Positions 1 through 6,305 of a stretch of DNA of 7,760 nucleotides are shown in pieces. A model generated the notes under the pieces. It was not told the origin of the DNA, ran no database searches, and saw only the letters and a program-made list of their open reading frames with translations. The DNA lies in assembly GCA_021801945.1 (NCBI GenBank), contig JAKABE010000141.1:1-7760 (forward strand), in the 5' to 3' direction. Source of the stretch: Acidobacteriota bacterium (GTDB lineage: Bacteria; Acidobacteriota; Terriglobia; Terriglobales; Acidobacteriaceae). The number at the start of each line of letters is the position of its first letter. Position 1 is the stretch's first letter. A program made the position numbers and the translations under genes.

Positions 1-124
1 TGAACTGGTGATGCAGTTCGAGGAGGCATTCGATCTGGAGATCCCCGACGAAGATGCGGAAAAGATCAAGACCGTCAAGGACGCGATCGACTACATCGAG
101 AAGAACGCGAAAGGCGGCAAATAG
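1..124 (+). CDS. acpP: acyl carrier protein, C-terminal part (5' end outside window)
   Basis: This is the last 40 codons of an acyl carrier protein; the frame begins at base 2 and ends with TAG at 122-124. The visible protein begins [20 protein letters not shown] and goes on [16 protein letters not shown], which matches helices II (end) to IV of bacterial AcpP almost residue for residue. The DSL motif, whose serine carries the 4'-phosphopantetheine arm, should lie about five residues upstream of the first visible residue and is cut off by the window edge. AcpP is the soluble cytoplasmic carrier of growing acyl chains in type II fatty-acid synthesis. It ends three bases before fabF, its partner in elongation, so the two are almost certainly co-transcribed. 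The acidic [15 protein letters not shown] stretch is the known face that docks on FAS enzymes. The short GGK tail is unremarkable. Confidence 0.95.
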   Translation, partial: ELVMQFEEAFDLEIPDEDAEKIKTVKDAIDYIEKNAKGGK

Positions 125-127
125 GTT

Positions 128-1399
128 TTGACCCAGGCATGGACGCAGGCATCGCCGCGCAGAGTCGTTATCACCGGCCTCGGACTGATCTGCGGCGTGG
201 GCAATACCGCGCCTGAAATTTGGCGGCAACTGATCGCGGGCGCCAGCGGCATGGCTCCCATCCAGGGCTTTGACACGACCGGTTTCCCGGTTACGTTCGC
301 CGCCGAGGTCAAGAACTTCGACCCGCTCAACTTCGTGGACAAGAAGGAAGCGCGCAAGATGGGGCGCTTCATTCACTTTGCGTTCGCCGCCACCCACGAG
401 GCGCTGGCGCAGTCAGGGCTGAAGATCACCGCGGAGAACAGCGACCGGATCGGCGTCTTCATCGGCTCGGGGATCGGCGGATTCGAGATCATCGAGCGCG
501 AACACACGAACCTGCTGCAGGGTGGTCCGCGGAAGATCTCGCCTTTTTTTATTCCGGCAGCGATCGTCAACATGGCGGCGGGCCAAATCAGTATCCGCTA
601 CGGCGCCAAGGGGCCCATCTCTGCCACAGCCACGGCCTGCGCCACCAGCGCCAACTCCATCGGCGACTCGGTGCGCATGATCCTGCACGGCGATGCCGAC
701 GCCATGATCGCGGGCGGCGCCGAGGCCGCGGTCACGCCGCTCTCGGTGGGCGGATTTGCGTCCATGCGCGCTCTATCCACGCGCAATGACGACCCCACCC
801 ACGCCAGCCGTCCCTTCGACAAGGACCGCGACGGCTTTGTCATCGGCGAGGGCGCCGGCATCCTCATCCTCGAAGAGCTGGAGTTTGCACGCGCCCGTGG
901 AGCGAAAATTCTAGCCGAAGTCATCGGCTACGGGATGAGCGCCGACGCCCATCACATGACGGGCATCGCGCCCGAGGGCCAGGGAGCGCAACGCAGCATG
1001 CGAGCCGCGCTCCGAGACGCCGGCATCCGGCCCGAGGAAGTGGACTATATCAACGCCCATGCCACCTCGACGCCAGCCGGCGACGGCAATGAATCCCGCG
1101 CCATTGAACTGGTCTTTGGCGAGCACGCTCTCAGTCATAAGCTGAAGATCTCGGGGACCAAGTCGATGACCGGCCATTTGCTGGGCGGCGCAGGCGGCCT
1201 GGAAGCCGGGATCACGGTCATGGCGCTGGTGAACCAGCAGCTACCGCCCACCACGAACTTCGGAACCGCGGACCCCGAGTGCCGGCTCGATTACGTGCCC
1301 AATAAGGCCATGGCGTACGACTTCAATATCGGCCTCTCGAACTCCTTCGGATTCGGCGGCATCAATGCGTCGCTGATCCTGCGGCGCTGGACGGATTGA
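128..1399 (+). CDS. fabF: beta-ketoacyl-ACP synthase II (FabF)
   Basis: This 423-residue protein is full length for KAS II. FabF condenses malonyl-ACP with acyl-ACP in the elongation step of type II fatty-acid synthesis, in the cytoplasm. The thiolase-fold landmarks are all visible: the N-terminal RRVVITGLGL strand; the nucleophile Cys171 in TATACATSANSIGD; His311 in NAHATSTPAGD; Lys345 and His350 in GTKSMTGHLLGGAGG; and the C-terminal gating loop NSFGFGGINASL (405-416). The Cys-His-His triad (171/311/350) marks a decarboxylating elongating KAS of the FabB/FabF type, not a FabH (Cys-His-Asn). The order after acpP favours FabF. The start is a TTG at 128, three bases after the acpP stop. No ATG or GTG lies in frame before the conserved RRVVITG strand, and a weak AAAGGCGG lies upstream inside the end of acpP. 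Translation is probably coupled to acpP. The NAHATST variant (Ala where E. coli has Gly) is a mild, tolerated change. Confidence 0.97.
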   Translation: MTQAWTQASPRRVVITGLGLICGVGNTAPEIWRQLIAGASGMAPIQGFDTTGFPVTFAAEVKNFDPLNFVDKKEARKMGRFIHFAFAATHEALAQSGLKITAENSDRIGVFIGSGIGGFEIIEREHTNLLQGGPRKISPFFIPAAIVNMAAGQISIRYGAKGPISATATACATSANSIGDSVRMILHGDADAMIAGGAEAAVTPLSVGGFASMRALSTRNDDPTHASRPFDKDRDGFVIGEGAGILILEELEFARARGAKILAEVIGYGMSADAHHMTGIAPEGQGAQRSMRAALRDAGIRPEEVDYINAHATSTPAGDGNESRAIELVFGEHALSHKLKISGTKSMTGHLLGGAGGLEAGITVMALVNQQLPPTTNFGTADPECRLDYVPNKAMAYDFNIGLSNSFGFGGINASLILRRWTD

Positions 1400-1506
1400 G
1401 ACAGAGTGGAATCCGGTGTTTGGGACCGGACTGTGGACAAGAAGCAGGTCCGCATCCCCCTGCGGCCATCCGCGCAGAATGCAGAGGGCGGCGAAGGTGC
1501 GGCTTC

Positions 1507-1528
1507 GGCTCTCAGTGAACTGAGAGCC
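1507..1528. terminator. perfect 9-bp hairpin between convergent fabF and Yip1-family gene
   Basis: GGCTCTCAG (1507-1515) and CTGAGAGCC (1520-1528) are exact reverse complements separated by the tetraloop TGAA. The hairpin lies 107 bases after the fabF stop and 34 bases beyond the stop of the opposing Yip1-family gene, which is where a shared bidirectional terminator would sit. No T-run follows on either strand, so it is not a canonical intrinsic terminator. It may instead stabilise 3' ends or work with Rho. The stem is seen directly; the function is inferred. Confidence 0.5.
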
Positions 1529-1562
1529 CTGAAGCACGGAATGCTCCCTGTACTCCGATAGA

Positions 1563-2321
1563 TCAGGTAAACGCCGCCCAGGCTGCGCTAATCAGCACAA
1601 AGACGGCCCACCAGCCGAAGACCGCCAGATAGCCGGAGCTGCGCTTGACGCCTGCCACGGTGGCGACTCCCATTCCCAACAGCACCAGCGTCCAAATGGT
1701 CACAATGTCGACGGAGCTGGCGAGCGCGTAGAGCACCTTGTTCATGGCCGATGGGTCAAGAAAGGCGCCCACATTGGTCGGCGCGAAGTTTTTGATGTTG
1801 AACGCCTCCGGGGCCAGGCCCGCATAGATCACAATGATGCCCAGGATCGTCTTGATCCCCTGGGGCAGCCAAGCGTAGAACCAGACGGCAATCACGCTGC
1901 CGTAGGTGGCCCGGCCGCCAAAGCCGAAATTGATGGTACCCAGAAGGCCCAAAGAGAGGAGCGCAATCGTGGCGATCGTCAGCACCGGGCTTGCCAGAAA
2001 GACCCCTTGCGTCACGCCTACCGCAATCCTCTCGCTGCGCGCGCGCTGTTCGGGAGTCAATTGCGACAACTGCTGTTGCGTGTTGGAGTTGAGGCGGATC
2101 TGGTTGTCCACGGCCTGCTGCATGCCGATCCTCTGCGCTACGGCCGCAAACAGAGCGTAGGAAACAACCGTGAAAATGATGAGCGGCAGCCACCAGCTCC
2201 GGTTGCCGCGCTTGATGTCCTCGAAGGTCGAGGAGGGCGCGAGAAAGATGTTTGCGACGCGCTGCCACTGCGACAAACTGGAAGGCACTGTACCATCCGC
2301 GGGAGATTGCGTCTCGTTCAT
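1563..2321 (-). CDS. Yip1-domain family integral membrane protein
   Basis: This 252-residue polytopic inner-membrane protein resembles the bacterial Yip1 family (PF04893-like), whose biochemical role is not established. A short polar N-terminus leads into WQRVANIFLAPSSTFEDIKR (19-38), the typical Yip1 lead-in of an amphipathic stretch with a 'P-x-x-x-F-x-D-I' pattern. About five membrane segments follow, near residues 43-62, 105-128, 141-168, 205-225 and 229-251. A polar Gln-rich soluble loop (63-100, with NTQQQLSQLTPEQRARSE) separates the first two. I chose the ATG at 2319-2321 over upstream in-frame codons because AAAGAGG sits seven bases before it and the extra upstream 53 residues are Arg/Cys-rich with no family character. 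It is the last of three minus-strand genes, 210 bases after the DUF5715 gene, with a candidate promoter of its own. Family assignment rests on pattern memory; membrane topology is surer than function. Confidence 0.75.
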   Translation of the reverse strand: MNETQSPADGTVPSSLSQWQRVANIFLAPSSTFEDIKRGNRSWWLPLIIFTVVSYALFAAVAQRIGMQQAVDNQIRLNSNTQQQLSQLTPEQRARSERIAVGVTQGVFLASPVLTIATIALLSLGLLGTINFGFGGRATYGSVIAVWFYAWLPQGIKTILGIIVIYAGLAPEAFNIKNFAPTNVGAFLDPSAMNKVLYALASSVDIVTIWTLVLLGMGVATVAGVKRSSGYLAVFGWWAVFVLISAAWAAFT

Positions 2322-2350
2322 GTCCTTGCCTCTTTGCTGCGAAGTGCGGC

Positions 2351-2381
2351 ATCGGCGCCATGGGCACCGCAGGCGGCCGAT
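2351..2381 (-). other. bulged hairpin in the predicted leader of the Yip1-family mRNA
   Basis: ATCGGC-GCC (2351-2359) pairs with GGC-G-GCCGAT (2372-2381), giving nine base pairs with one bulged G around a 12-base loop. It lies about 30 bases upstream of the Yip1-family start, inside the leader that would follow the candidate promoter at 2461-2490. It might affect mRNA stability or translation, but in such GC-rich sequence it could also be chance. I recognise no known riboswitch class. Confidence 0.2.
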
Positions 2382-2460
2382 CCGTGGCTCTTCCTGGCAG
2401 CAGCGGAAGCATACGGGAGATGCCCCACGCCCGGAGTCCGCAGCAATCCTTTTGCCCGCG

Positions 2461-2490
2461 ATTGTACCCTCGCGCACCAAGATCGACCAA
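2461..2490 (-). promoter_or_regulatory. candidate sigma-70-type promoter for the Yip1-family gene
   Basis: On the minus strand, TTGGTC (2490-2485) and TACAAT (2466-2461) are separated by 18 bases. The -10 hexamer matches TATAAT at five of six positions and the -35 matches TTGACA at three of six. The promoter would start transcription near 2454 and give a leader of roughly 130 bases before the ATG at 2321. It lies just downstream of the DUF5715 stop, which would explain the 210-base gap. No experimental support is possible from sequence alone. Confidence 0.35.
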
Positions 2491-2531
2491 TCATTTTTTC
2501 GAGGGACTGATTCAGCGGCCGGAGATCGCCC

Positions 2532-3914
2532 TTATTGTCCCGGCGACGCCATTGAACCGGAGGCCATGAGGGCGGATACCGCTGTCACCGATTGTGTGCT
2601 GGGACGAGGCGCGTCGGCGCTCCGGTCAGCGGCGGACGGCGGGGTCTGAGCCAGCACCCTGCGTCTTCTCACTCTGACCGGGGCGTAGTTTTTATAGACG
2701 GTGATGTGGAAGCAGGCCTGCTGGAATTCCTCCTCCACGTCGATCTTGCCTTCGAGTTCCAGCGCCAGCAGGACGCGCCGCATCCAATCCAGTTCCGCTG
2801 GGCTCATCTCCCTCTTCGCAATATCGACAGTGGCGCCCATGATGTGCGGGCTTATGATGGAACCCTCGGCGGGAGCGGCGTTGCCATTGATTCTCATCAG
2901 CTTTTCCTGGTACGCGACAGTGCGCACCGCCGAGTTCACTTTCAGCGGCTGGTGAAAGAGCGCCGCATAGGCCCGAGACAAGTCCACCAAAAACTGAGCA
3001 GTCCATGGACGGGTGTAACGACGCAGAGGCGATAATGACGGATTCACGGTGAGCGCATTGGAGGCCGGCAAAGGAACTAGCAGCCTATCGGCGATCCGCG
3101 CCCTTAAATCAGCCTCGTCCTCAATGCGCTGCAAGCCTTCCGCCTCCAGGCGCTGATCCTGACGCTCCAATGAGGCAAGCGAACCCCGCAGTGGCGGCAC
3201 GGGGCCTCGCATAAATCGCAGCGCGGCCTCTTCAGTCTCGGCCCGAAAAACGCTCATCACCACGGCCCGGCTCCTTGCCGCCGCGGCGCTTTGATCCGCG
3301 GCCGGCTCCTGGAAGTCCACCGGTCTGGGCGGCGGCGCAGATTGTGGTTCTCGCTCGCGCCTTATTTCTGCGTCCCGCCGCAGAATTGCTTCCCGGCGCA
3401 GCTCTTCAGCGCGCCGGAATTCGGCTTCGCGCGCCAACCTTTGTTCCGCGTAGGCCTCGCGCCTGCGTCGCAACTCCATCGCGCGCCTCTCGGCGGCATC
3501 TGTTCTCCGGGGTCTGGAAACTGGGGAGACGCGAACCTCTTCGCGGCGGCTGGAAGAGCCGCTGCTATAACCTCTGACCGCCTGGAATCGCCGATCGTGA
3601 TAAGACTGTTCCGCACGGATACGGGCTAGCCGCCGTCTTTCGAGCGCCCGCCGGATCTTCAGGCCAGCGGCTCGTCCAACCGCCTGGGGAGACGGGCTCT
3701 GCTGGACGCTCTCCGCCTGCCCCGCCGGAGCCCGATGAGGCAAAGAACGGGAGCGTGCTCCAGTTTGAGCATGAGGCGATGCACCTTCGCGATGTGCGAC
3801 ACGCACACTTGGAGTGTCGTGTTTGCGAGCCGTCGCTGCCGAAGCTGTAGCGCCGCTGACGGTGGCTACCGACACCACCGCCAGCGCGAAAATCAGTGTT
3901 ACGCGCCGACGCAT
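2532..3914 (-). CDS. secreted coiled-coil protein with C-terminal DUF5715 / M15-like domain
   Basis: Numbered from the ATG at 3912-3914, the protein has 460 residues. It opens with a signal peptide: MRRR, a hydrophobic core (about 5-19), then a small-residue cleavage zone ATASAATA. A basic Pro/Ser/Ala-rich linker follows. A charged Arg/Glu/Ala helix, probably coiled coil, spans about 138-190 (for example ELRRRREAYAEQRLAREAEF). After a Pro-rich hinge comes the conserved domain (about 275-410). It contains RYTRPW, then SAVRTVAYQ (328-336), SPHIMGATVDI (355-365) and ACFHITVYKNY (400-410), with a variable tail after it. These motifs match my memory of DUF5715 proteins of Acidobacteria. They also mirror the SxxR...Q, SxHxxGxxxD and final-His blocks of M15/LAS zinc peptidases, with His357, Asp364 and His403 as possible metal ligands. 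A peptidoglycan-related periplasmic role is inference. A TTG at 3932 in frame would add six residues; neither start has a clear ribosome site, and ATG gives the better signal peptide. Confidence 0.8.
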   Translation of the reverse strand: MRRRVTLIFALAVVSVATVSGATASAATARKHDTPSVRVAHREGASPHAQTGARSRSLPHRAPAGQAESVQQSPSPQAVGRAAGLKIRRALERRRLARIRAEQSYHDRRFQAVRGYSSGSSSRREEVRVSPVSRPRRTDAAERRAMELRRRREAYAEQRLAREAEFRRAEELRREAILRRDAEIRREREPQSAPPPRPVDFQEPAADQSAAAARSRAVVMSVFRAETEEAALRFMRGPVPPLRGSLASLERQDQRLEAEGLQRIEDEADLRARIADRLLVPLPASNALTVNPSLSPLRRYTRPWTAQFLVDLSRAYAALFHQPLKVNSAVRTVAYQEKLMRINGNAAPAEGSIISPHIMGATVDIAKREMSPAELDWMRRVLLALELEGKIDVEEEFQQACFHITVYKNYAPVRVRRRRVLAQTPPSAADRSADAPRPSTQSVTAVSALMASGSMASPGQ

Positions 3915-4181
3915 GGGGGAGGATGCGGACAATCCAGAGCAGACTCAGTCTACACCGATACGTGCCGGCCACCGAGTGACTATCCAGGTGCCCATTGGTC
4001 TGATAATTCGTGCCGCACTTGGTCACTTCCGCTGATTTCTGGGCCGAATTCCCGCAGGAAAATGATGATTCTGGGAGTTCCCCGCCGCGAAAACAGACCT
4101 TGAGCACTGCAAATGACTTGGGAGACAACCGCCGCCCTCCCAGGAGGAAAGTCGATTGGTTCTCGCCTTTCTAAACGCGCC

Positions 4182-5282
4182 TCACCTCTGGCCGCGGCCA
4201 GCCCTCGCCAGCATATAGCCAACCGCCGCCTGCAACTCCGCCGCGGTCACATCCTCGACCACCCCGGCCGCACCGATTCCCATGGGCAGCACGAAGCGCC
4301 TGACCCCGCCCACGTTTTTCTTGTCGCCGGCGGTCGCAGCCAGGATTCTGCCCGGGCGCACCTTGAGCTCCGGCAGCGGACCATACCGGTAAACAAGCTT
4401 TTCCAGCCGCTCCATCTGCCCGCCGGTGATGGTTCCCCGGCGCTGCGCCAGATAAAGGGCAGCCACCATGCCCCAACCGACCGCCTCGCCGTGGAGCATG
4501 GCCTTGTACCCGGTGGCCTGCTCGAGGGCGTGGCCCACGGTGTGGCCAAAGTTCAGGATCATCCGCAGGCCGCTCTCGCGCTCGTCTTTGTTCACCACGC
4601 CCGCCTTCATCCGGATGGAGGCGGCGATGACGCGCTCCAGCGCCTTTGCATCGTTGTTGAGCACGGCGCGGACGTGCTCTTCCATGAAGCGCACCAGGGC
4701 CCGGTCGCGGATGATTCCCGCCTTCACGCTCTCCATGAGGCCTGCGCGCAGCTCGCGGCTAGGCAGGGTCCCGAGGACGTCAATGTCGGCAAAAACGGCC
4801 CGCGGATGGTAAAAAGCGCCCACCAGGTTCTTGCCCTCAGGCAGGTTCACGCCTACCTTGCCGCCAACGGAGCTGTCTACCTGCGCCAGAAATGTGGTTG
4901 GGACTTGGACATAGGGGATTCCACGCATGAAGACGGCGGCTACAAAGCCGCCTACGTCGCCCACGATTCCTCCGCCAAAAGCGATCAGGAGCGAGCCACG
5001 GTCTCCACCCGCGCGCGCCATCTCGCGTGTGAGGCGCTCGACGCTGGCCAGGTTCTTGTGGCGCTCGCCGGCGGGCAAGAAGAGCACCAGCGGCTCGTCT
5101 GAAAACGACTGCAAGAAGTTGCGTCCCCACAGAGCCCAAATCTCCGGTGAGGTGAGCACAAAGACTCGCCGGGGCAGCCGTCCCACCGCCTGTTGAATCC
5201 GTGGCGCAAGGGTCTCGAGCAACCCGCGGCCAGCAAGAACGTCGTACTTCGCCGAACGTGTATCGATCCGTATCGTCTGCAC
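4182..5282 (-). CDS. aroB: 3-dehydroquinate synthase (AroB)
   Basis: This 366-residue protein is full length. AroB turns DAHP into 3-dehydroquinate, step two of the shikimate pathway to aromatic amino acids, in the cytoplasm using NAD+ and a divalent metal. The NAD-binding GGGIVGDVGGF lies at 103-113, and RGIPYVQVPTTFLAQVDSSV with following GGK at 120-142. The metal ligands appear as Glu184 (GLMESVKAGI), His247 (NFGHTVGHALE, with His251 also present) and His264 (HGEAVGWGM). KDERESG (232-238) is the conserved substrate-site loop. Glu184 sits in MESVK rather than the common AEVIK, a conservative variant. The start is GTG at 5280-5282: a TAG lies in frame five codons upstream, GGATGGA lies about six bases ahead, and the overlapping ATG at 5291-5293 is out of frame. 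Unrelated downstream neighbours suggest it is not in an aro operon. No T-rich terminator is seen after it. Confidence 0.97.
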   Translation of the reverse strand: MQTIRIDTRSAKYDVLAGRGLLETLAPRIQQAVGRLPRRVFVLTSPEIWALWGRNFLQSFSDEPLVLFLPAGERHKNLASVERLTREMARAGGDRGSLLIAFGGGIVGDVGGFVAAVFMRGIPYVQVPTTFLAQVDSSVGGKVGVNLPEGKNLVGAFYHPRAVFADIDVLGTLPSRELRAGLMESVKAGIIRDRALVRFMEEHVRAVLNNDAKALERVIAASIRMKAGVVNKDERESGLRMILNFGHTVGHALEQATGYKAMLHGEAVGWGMVAALYLAQRRGTITGGQMERLEKLVYRYGPLPELKVRPGRILAATAGDKKNVGGVRRFVLPMGIGAAGVVEDVTAAELQAAVGYMLARAGRGQR

Positions 5283-5406
5283 AATAGTTCCATCCTATAG
5301 CGGTGGTCCGATGGGCATCGTGTGGAATGAGACTTCCCGCGCCGGATGGGTGAAACGAGTTAGTGGGAGCGGCCGCACTTTCCCAGGTTGCCAGGAACTG
5401 AAGAAG

Positions 5407-5423
5407 CGCCGTCAACGACGGCG
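5407..5423. other. perfect 7-bp hairpin in the divergent aroB / membrane-protein intergenic region
   Basis: CGCCGTC (5407-5413) and GACGGCG (5417-5423) are exact reverse complements around the loop AAC. The element lies 124 bases upstream of the aroB start and 128 bases upstream of the ATG at 5552, so it is nearly midway between two divergent genes. That position suits a regulator-binding dyad serving both promoters. On the minus strand the motif includes TTGACG, a -35-like hexamer, but I found no good -10 at the right distance. It could be chance in GC-rich DNA. Confidence 0.3.
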
Positions 5424-5494
5424 GGCCGAAGCCATGTTGTCTTGAGGCTGCAAACCCTGGTGCATTTTGCCAGCCAGTTCCACAAAAAGTGCGC

Positions 5495-5500
5495 TATGAT
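5495..5500 (+). promoter_or_regulatory. candidate -10 hexamer for the 223-residue membrane-protein gene
   Basis: TATGAT at 5495-5500 is a five-of-six match to TATAAT, 51 bases ahead of the chosen ATG. The best -35-like hexamer, TTGCCA at 5467-5472, is 22 bases away, longer than the usual 16-19, so either the promoter is weak or activator-assisted or another sigma factor reads it. That -35-like site also lies inside a bulged hairpin (5446-5475). Confidence 0.3.
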
Positions 5501-5551
5501 ACATCCGCGCATACGCCCTCCAATGTGCGCAATGTGGAAGGGGGGTGTTCG

Positions 5552-6223
5552 ATGACCCTGGAAGCCACGCAACAGAAAAGCGTCTTCCCCCGCAAAGGCG
5601 ATCAGGTGAGGCGCAAAGCGGATGGAGCCCTAGGCGAGATTTACGCCAGCGATTCCCGCAAAGGTGTTCTGACCGTACGTTGGCCGACCATCCCCGGCGC
5701 TTACGCCACCCACGAGTACACGCCAGACCAGTTTGACCGCCGCTGGGAGCTGACCGGCGCTCACCTGAGACAATGCCCTCCCAGCAAGTACGCCGCAGGC
5801 ATCCTCGGCACGGCCCTGCTGCTCTTTTTCATCGCTGTACTGGCGAAGATCCGATGGAGTTCGTACACGGCCTATGACGCTTCAAAGATCCTGCTTGCCG
5901 ACAGCCTGGCCCCCCTCGATAACGCGGTAGCCCTCTACCAAAAGTACGGGGCCGCGGCGGCCGCCCAGTGCGCCGCGGGCGCGGATGCCTACCTCCGTTC
6001 AATTGTTGGCGCGAATTACCGATGGAGCGGGACCGCATCGGCCGGAAGCCATTTTGGGGAATACCGCGCCGGTGTCGCCGCTCCCGGCGTCCTGACCATG
6101 GTTTCGGACGCAGCCGGGTTCCTGAATGGCGCAGGAGGATTCCATCCGGTGGAAATTTCCTGCGATTACGACACGCGACGCCAAGTGGTTGTCCACTACG
6201 GCGTCCAGATCATCGGGCCGTAA
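5552..6223 (+). CDS. uncharacterised single-pass membrane protein with N-terminal SH3-like cytoplasmic region
   Basis: I do not recognise this 223-residue protein by name. Residues 12-66 look like a small beta-barrel of SH3/KOW type: FPRKGDQVRRK, then GALGEIYASD, GVLTVRWPTIPG and the HEYTPDQFDRRWEL strand, typical of a 'conserved turn, RW, then edge strand' fold. One membrane helix follows (about 80-99, AAGILGTALLLFFIAVLAKI). Residues 100-223 would be outside the membrane and include an Ala-rich helix (YGAAAAAQCAAGADAYLRS), a conserved-looking Gly/aromatic segment and a final beta hairpin VEISCDYDTRRQVVVHYGVQ. Cys140 and Cys204 fall in this outer part and could form a disulfide. The ATG at 5552 is preceded by GGAAGGGGGG, a strong ribosome site at good spacing. 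An in-frame GTG at 5489 overlaps the likely promoter and is rejected. It is divergent from aroB and convergent with the M16 gene, so it is probably transcribed alone. Domain and topology calls are by eye. Confidence 0.82.
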   Translation: MTLEATQQKSVFPRKGDQVRRKADGALGEIYASDSRKGVLTVRWPTIPGAYATHEYTPDQFDRRWELTGAHLRQCPPSKYAAGILGTALLLFFIAVLAKIRWSSYTAYDASKILLADSLAPLDNAVALYQKYGAAAAAQCAAGADAYLRSIVGANYRWSGTASAGSHFGEYRAGVAAPGVLTMVSDAAGFLNGAGGFHPVEISCDYDTRRQVVVHYGVQIIGP

Positions 6224-6241
6224 GGGAAGCAAGACGCGGCA

Positions 6242-6269
6242 GCCCAAGTCTCGGAATGAAGACCTGGGC
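6242..6269 (-). terminator. 10-bp hairpin at the convergent end of the M16 peptidase gene
   Basis: GCCCAAGTCT (6242-6251) faces AGACCTGGGC (6260-6269) across an 8-base loop. Read as plus-strand RNA there is one A-C mismatch, but as minus-strand RNA that position becomes a G-U wobble, giving ten continuous pairs. This favours service to the minus-strand M16 gene, whose stop is 37 bases upstream on that strand. No U-tract follows, so Rho-independent termination would be imperfect. The opposing gene ends at 6223, just beyond it. Confidence 0.45.
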
Positions 6270-6305
6270 CACCCCATAAAGGCGCGGGATCAGACGGTCA
6301 GAGAC

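Noticed and set aside
2322..2480. N-terminal 53-residue extension of the Yip1-family protein
   Set aside because: The extension is Arg/Cys-rich and unlike the family, whereas the ATG at 2321 has an AAAGAGG ribosome site at seven bases and opens the typical N-terminus.
1756..2490. 244-codon minus-strand frame overlapping the Yip1-family gene
   Set aside because: It is a frame-shifted shadow of the membrane protein, Arg/Gly/Pro/Ala-rich without membrane segments or motifs.
3915..4181. Possible small gene or terminator between aroB and the DUF5715 gene
   Set aside because: Short frames here run into neighbouring genes' shadow frames and have no motifs; inverted repeats such as AGACTCAGTCT (3941-3951) and TGGGAG...CTCCCA are short and lack T-runs.
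4113..5102. Open frame of 329 codons on the + strand, antisense to aroB
   Set aside because: It lies almost wholly opposite the well-conserved aroB gene; its translation is His/Gln/Ala-rich with no domain character, and long antisense frames are expected in GC-rich codon-biased DNA.
5283..5300. TATAGG as an aroB -10 box
   Set aside because: It would place the transcription start within a few bases of the GTG and overlap the apparent ribosome site, and no -35 hexamer fits upstream.
5489..5551. GTG start 21 codons upstream for the 223-residue membrane protein
   Set aside because: It would overlap the TATGAT -10-like hexamer and has no ribosome site, while the ATG at 5552 follows a strong GGAAGGGGGG.
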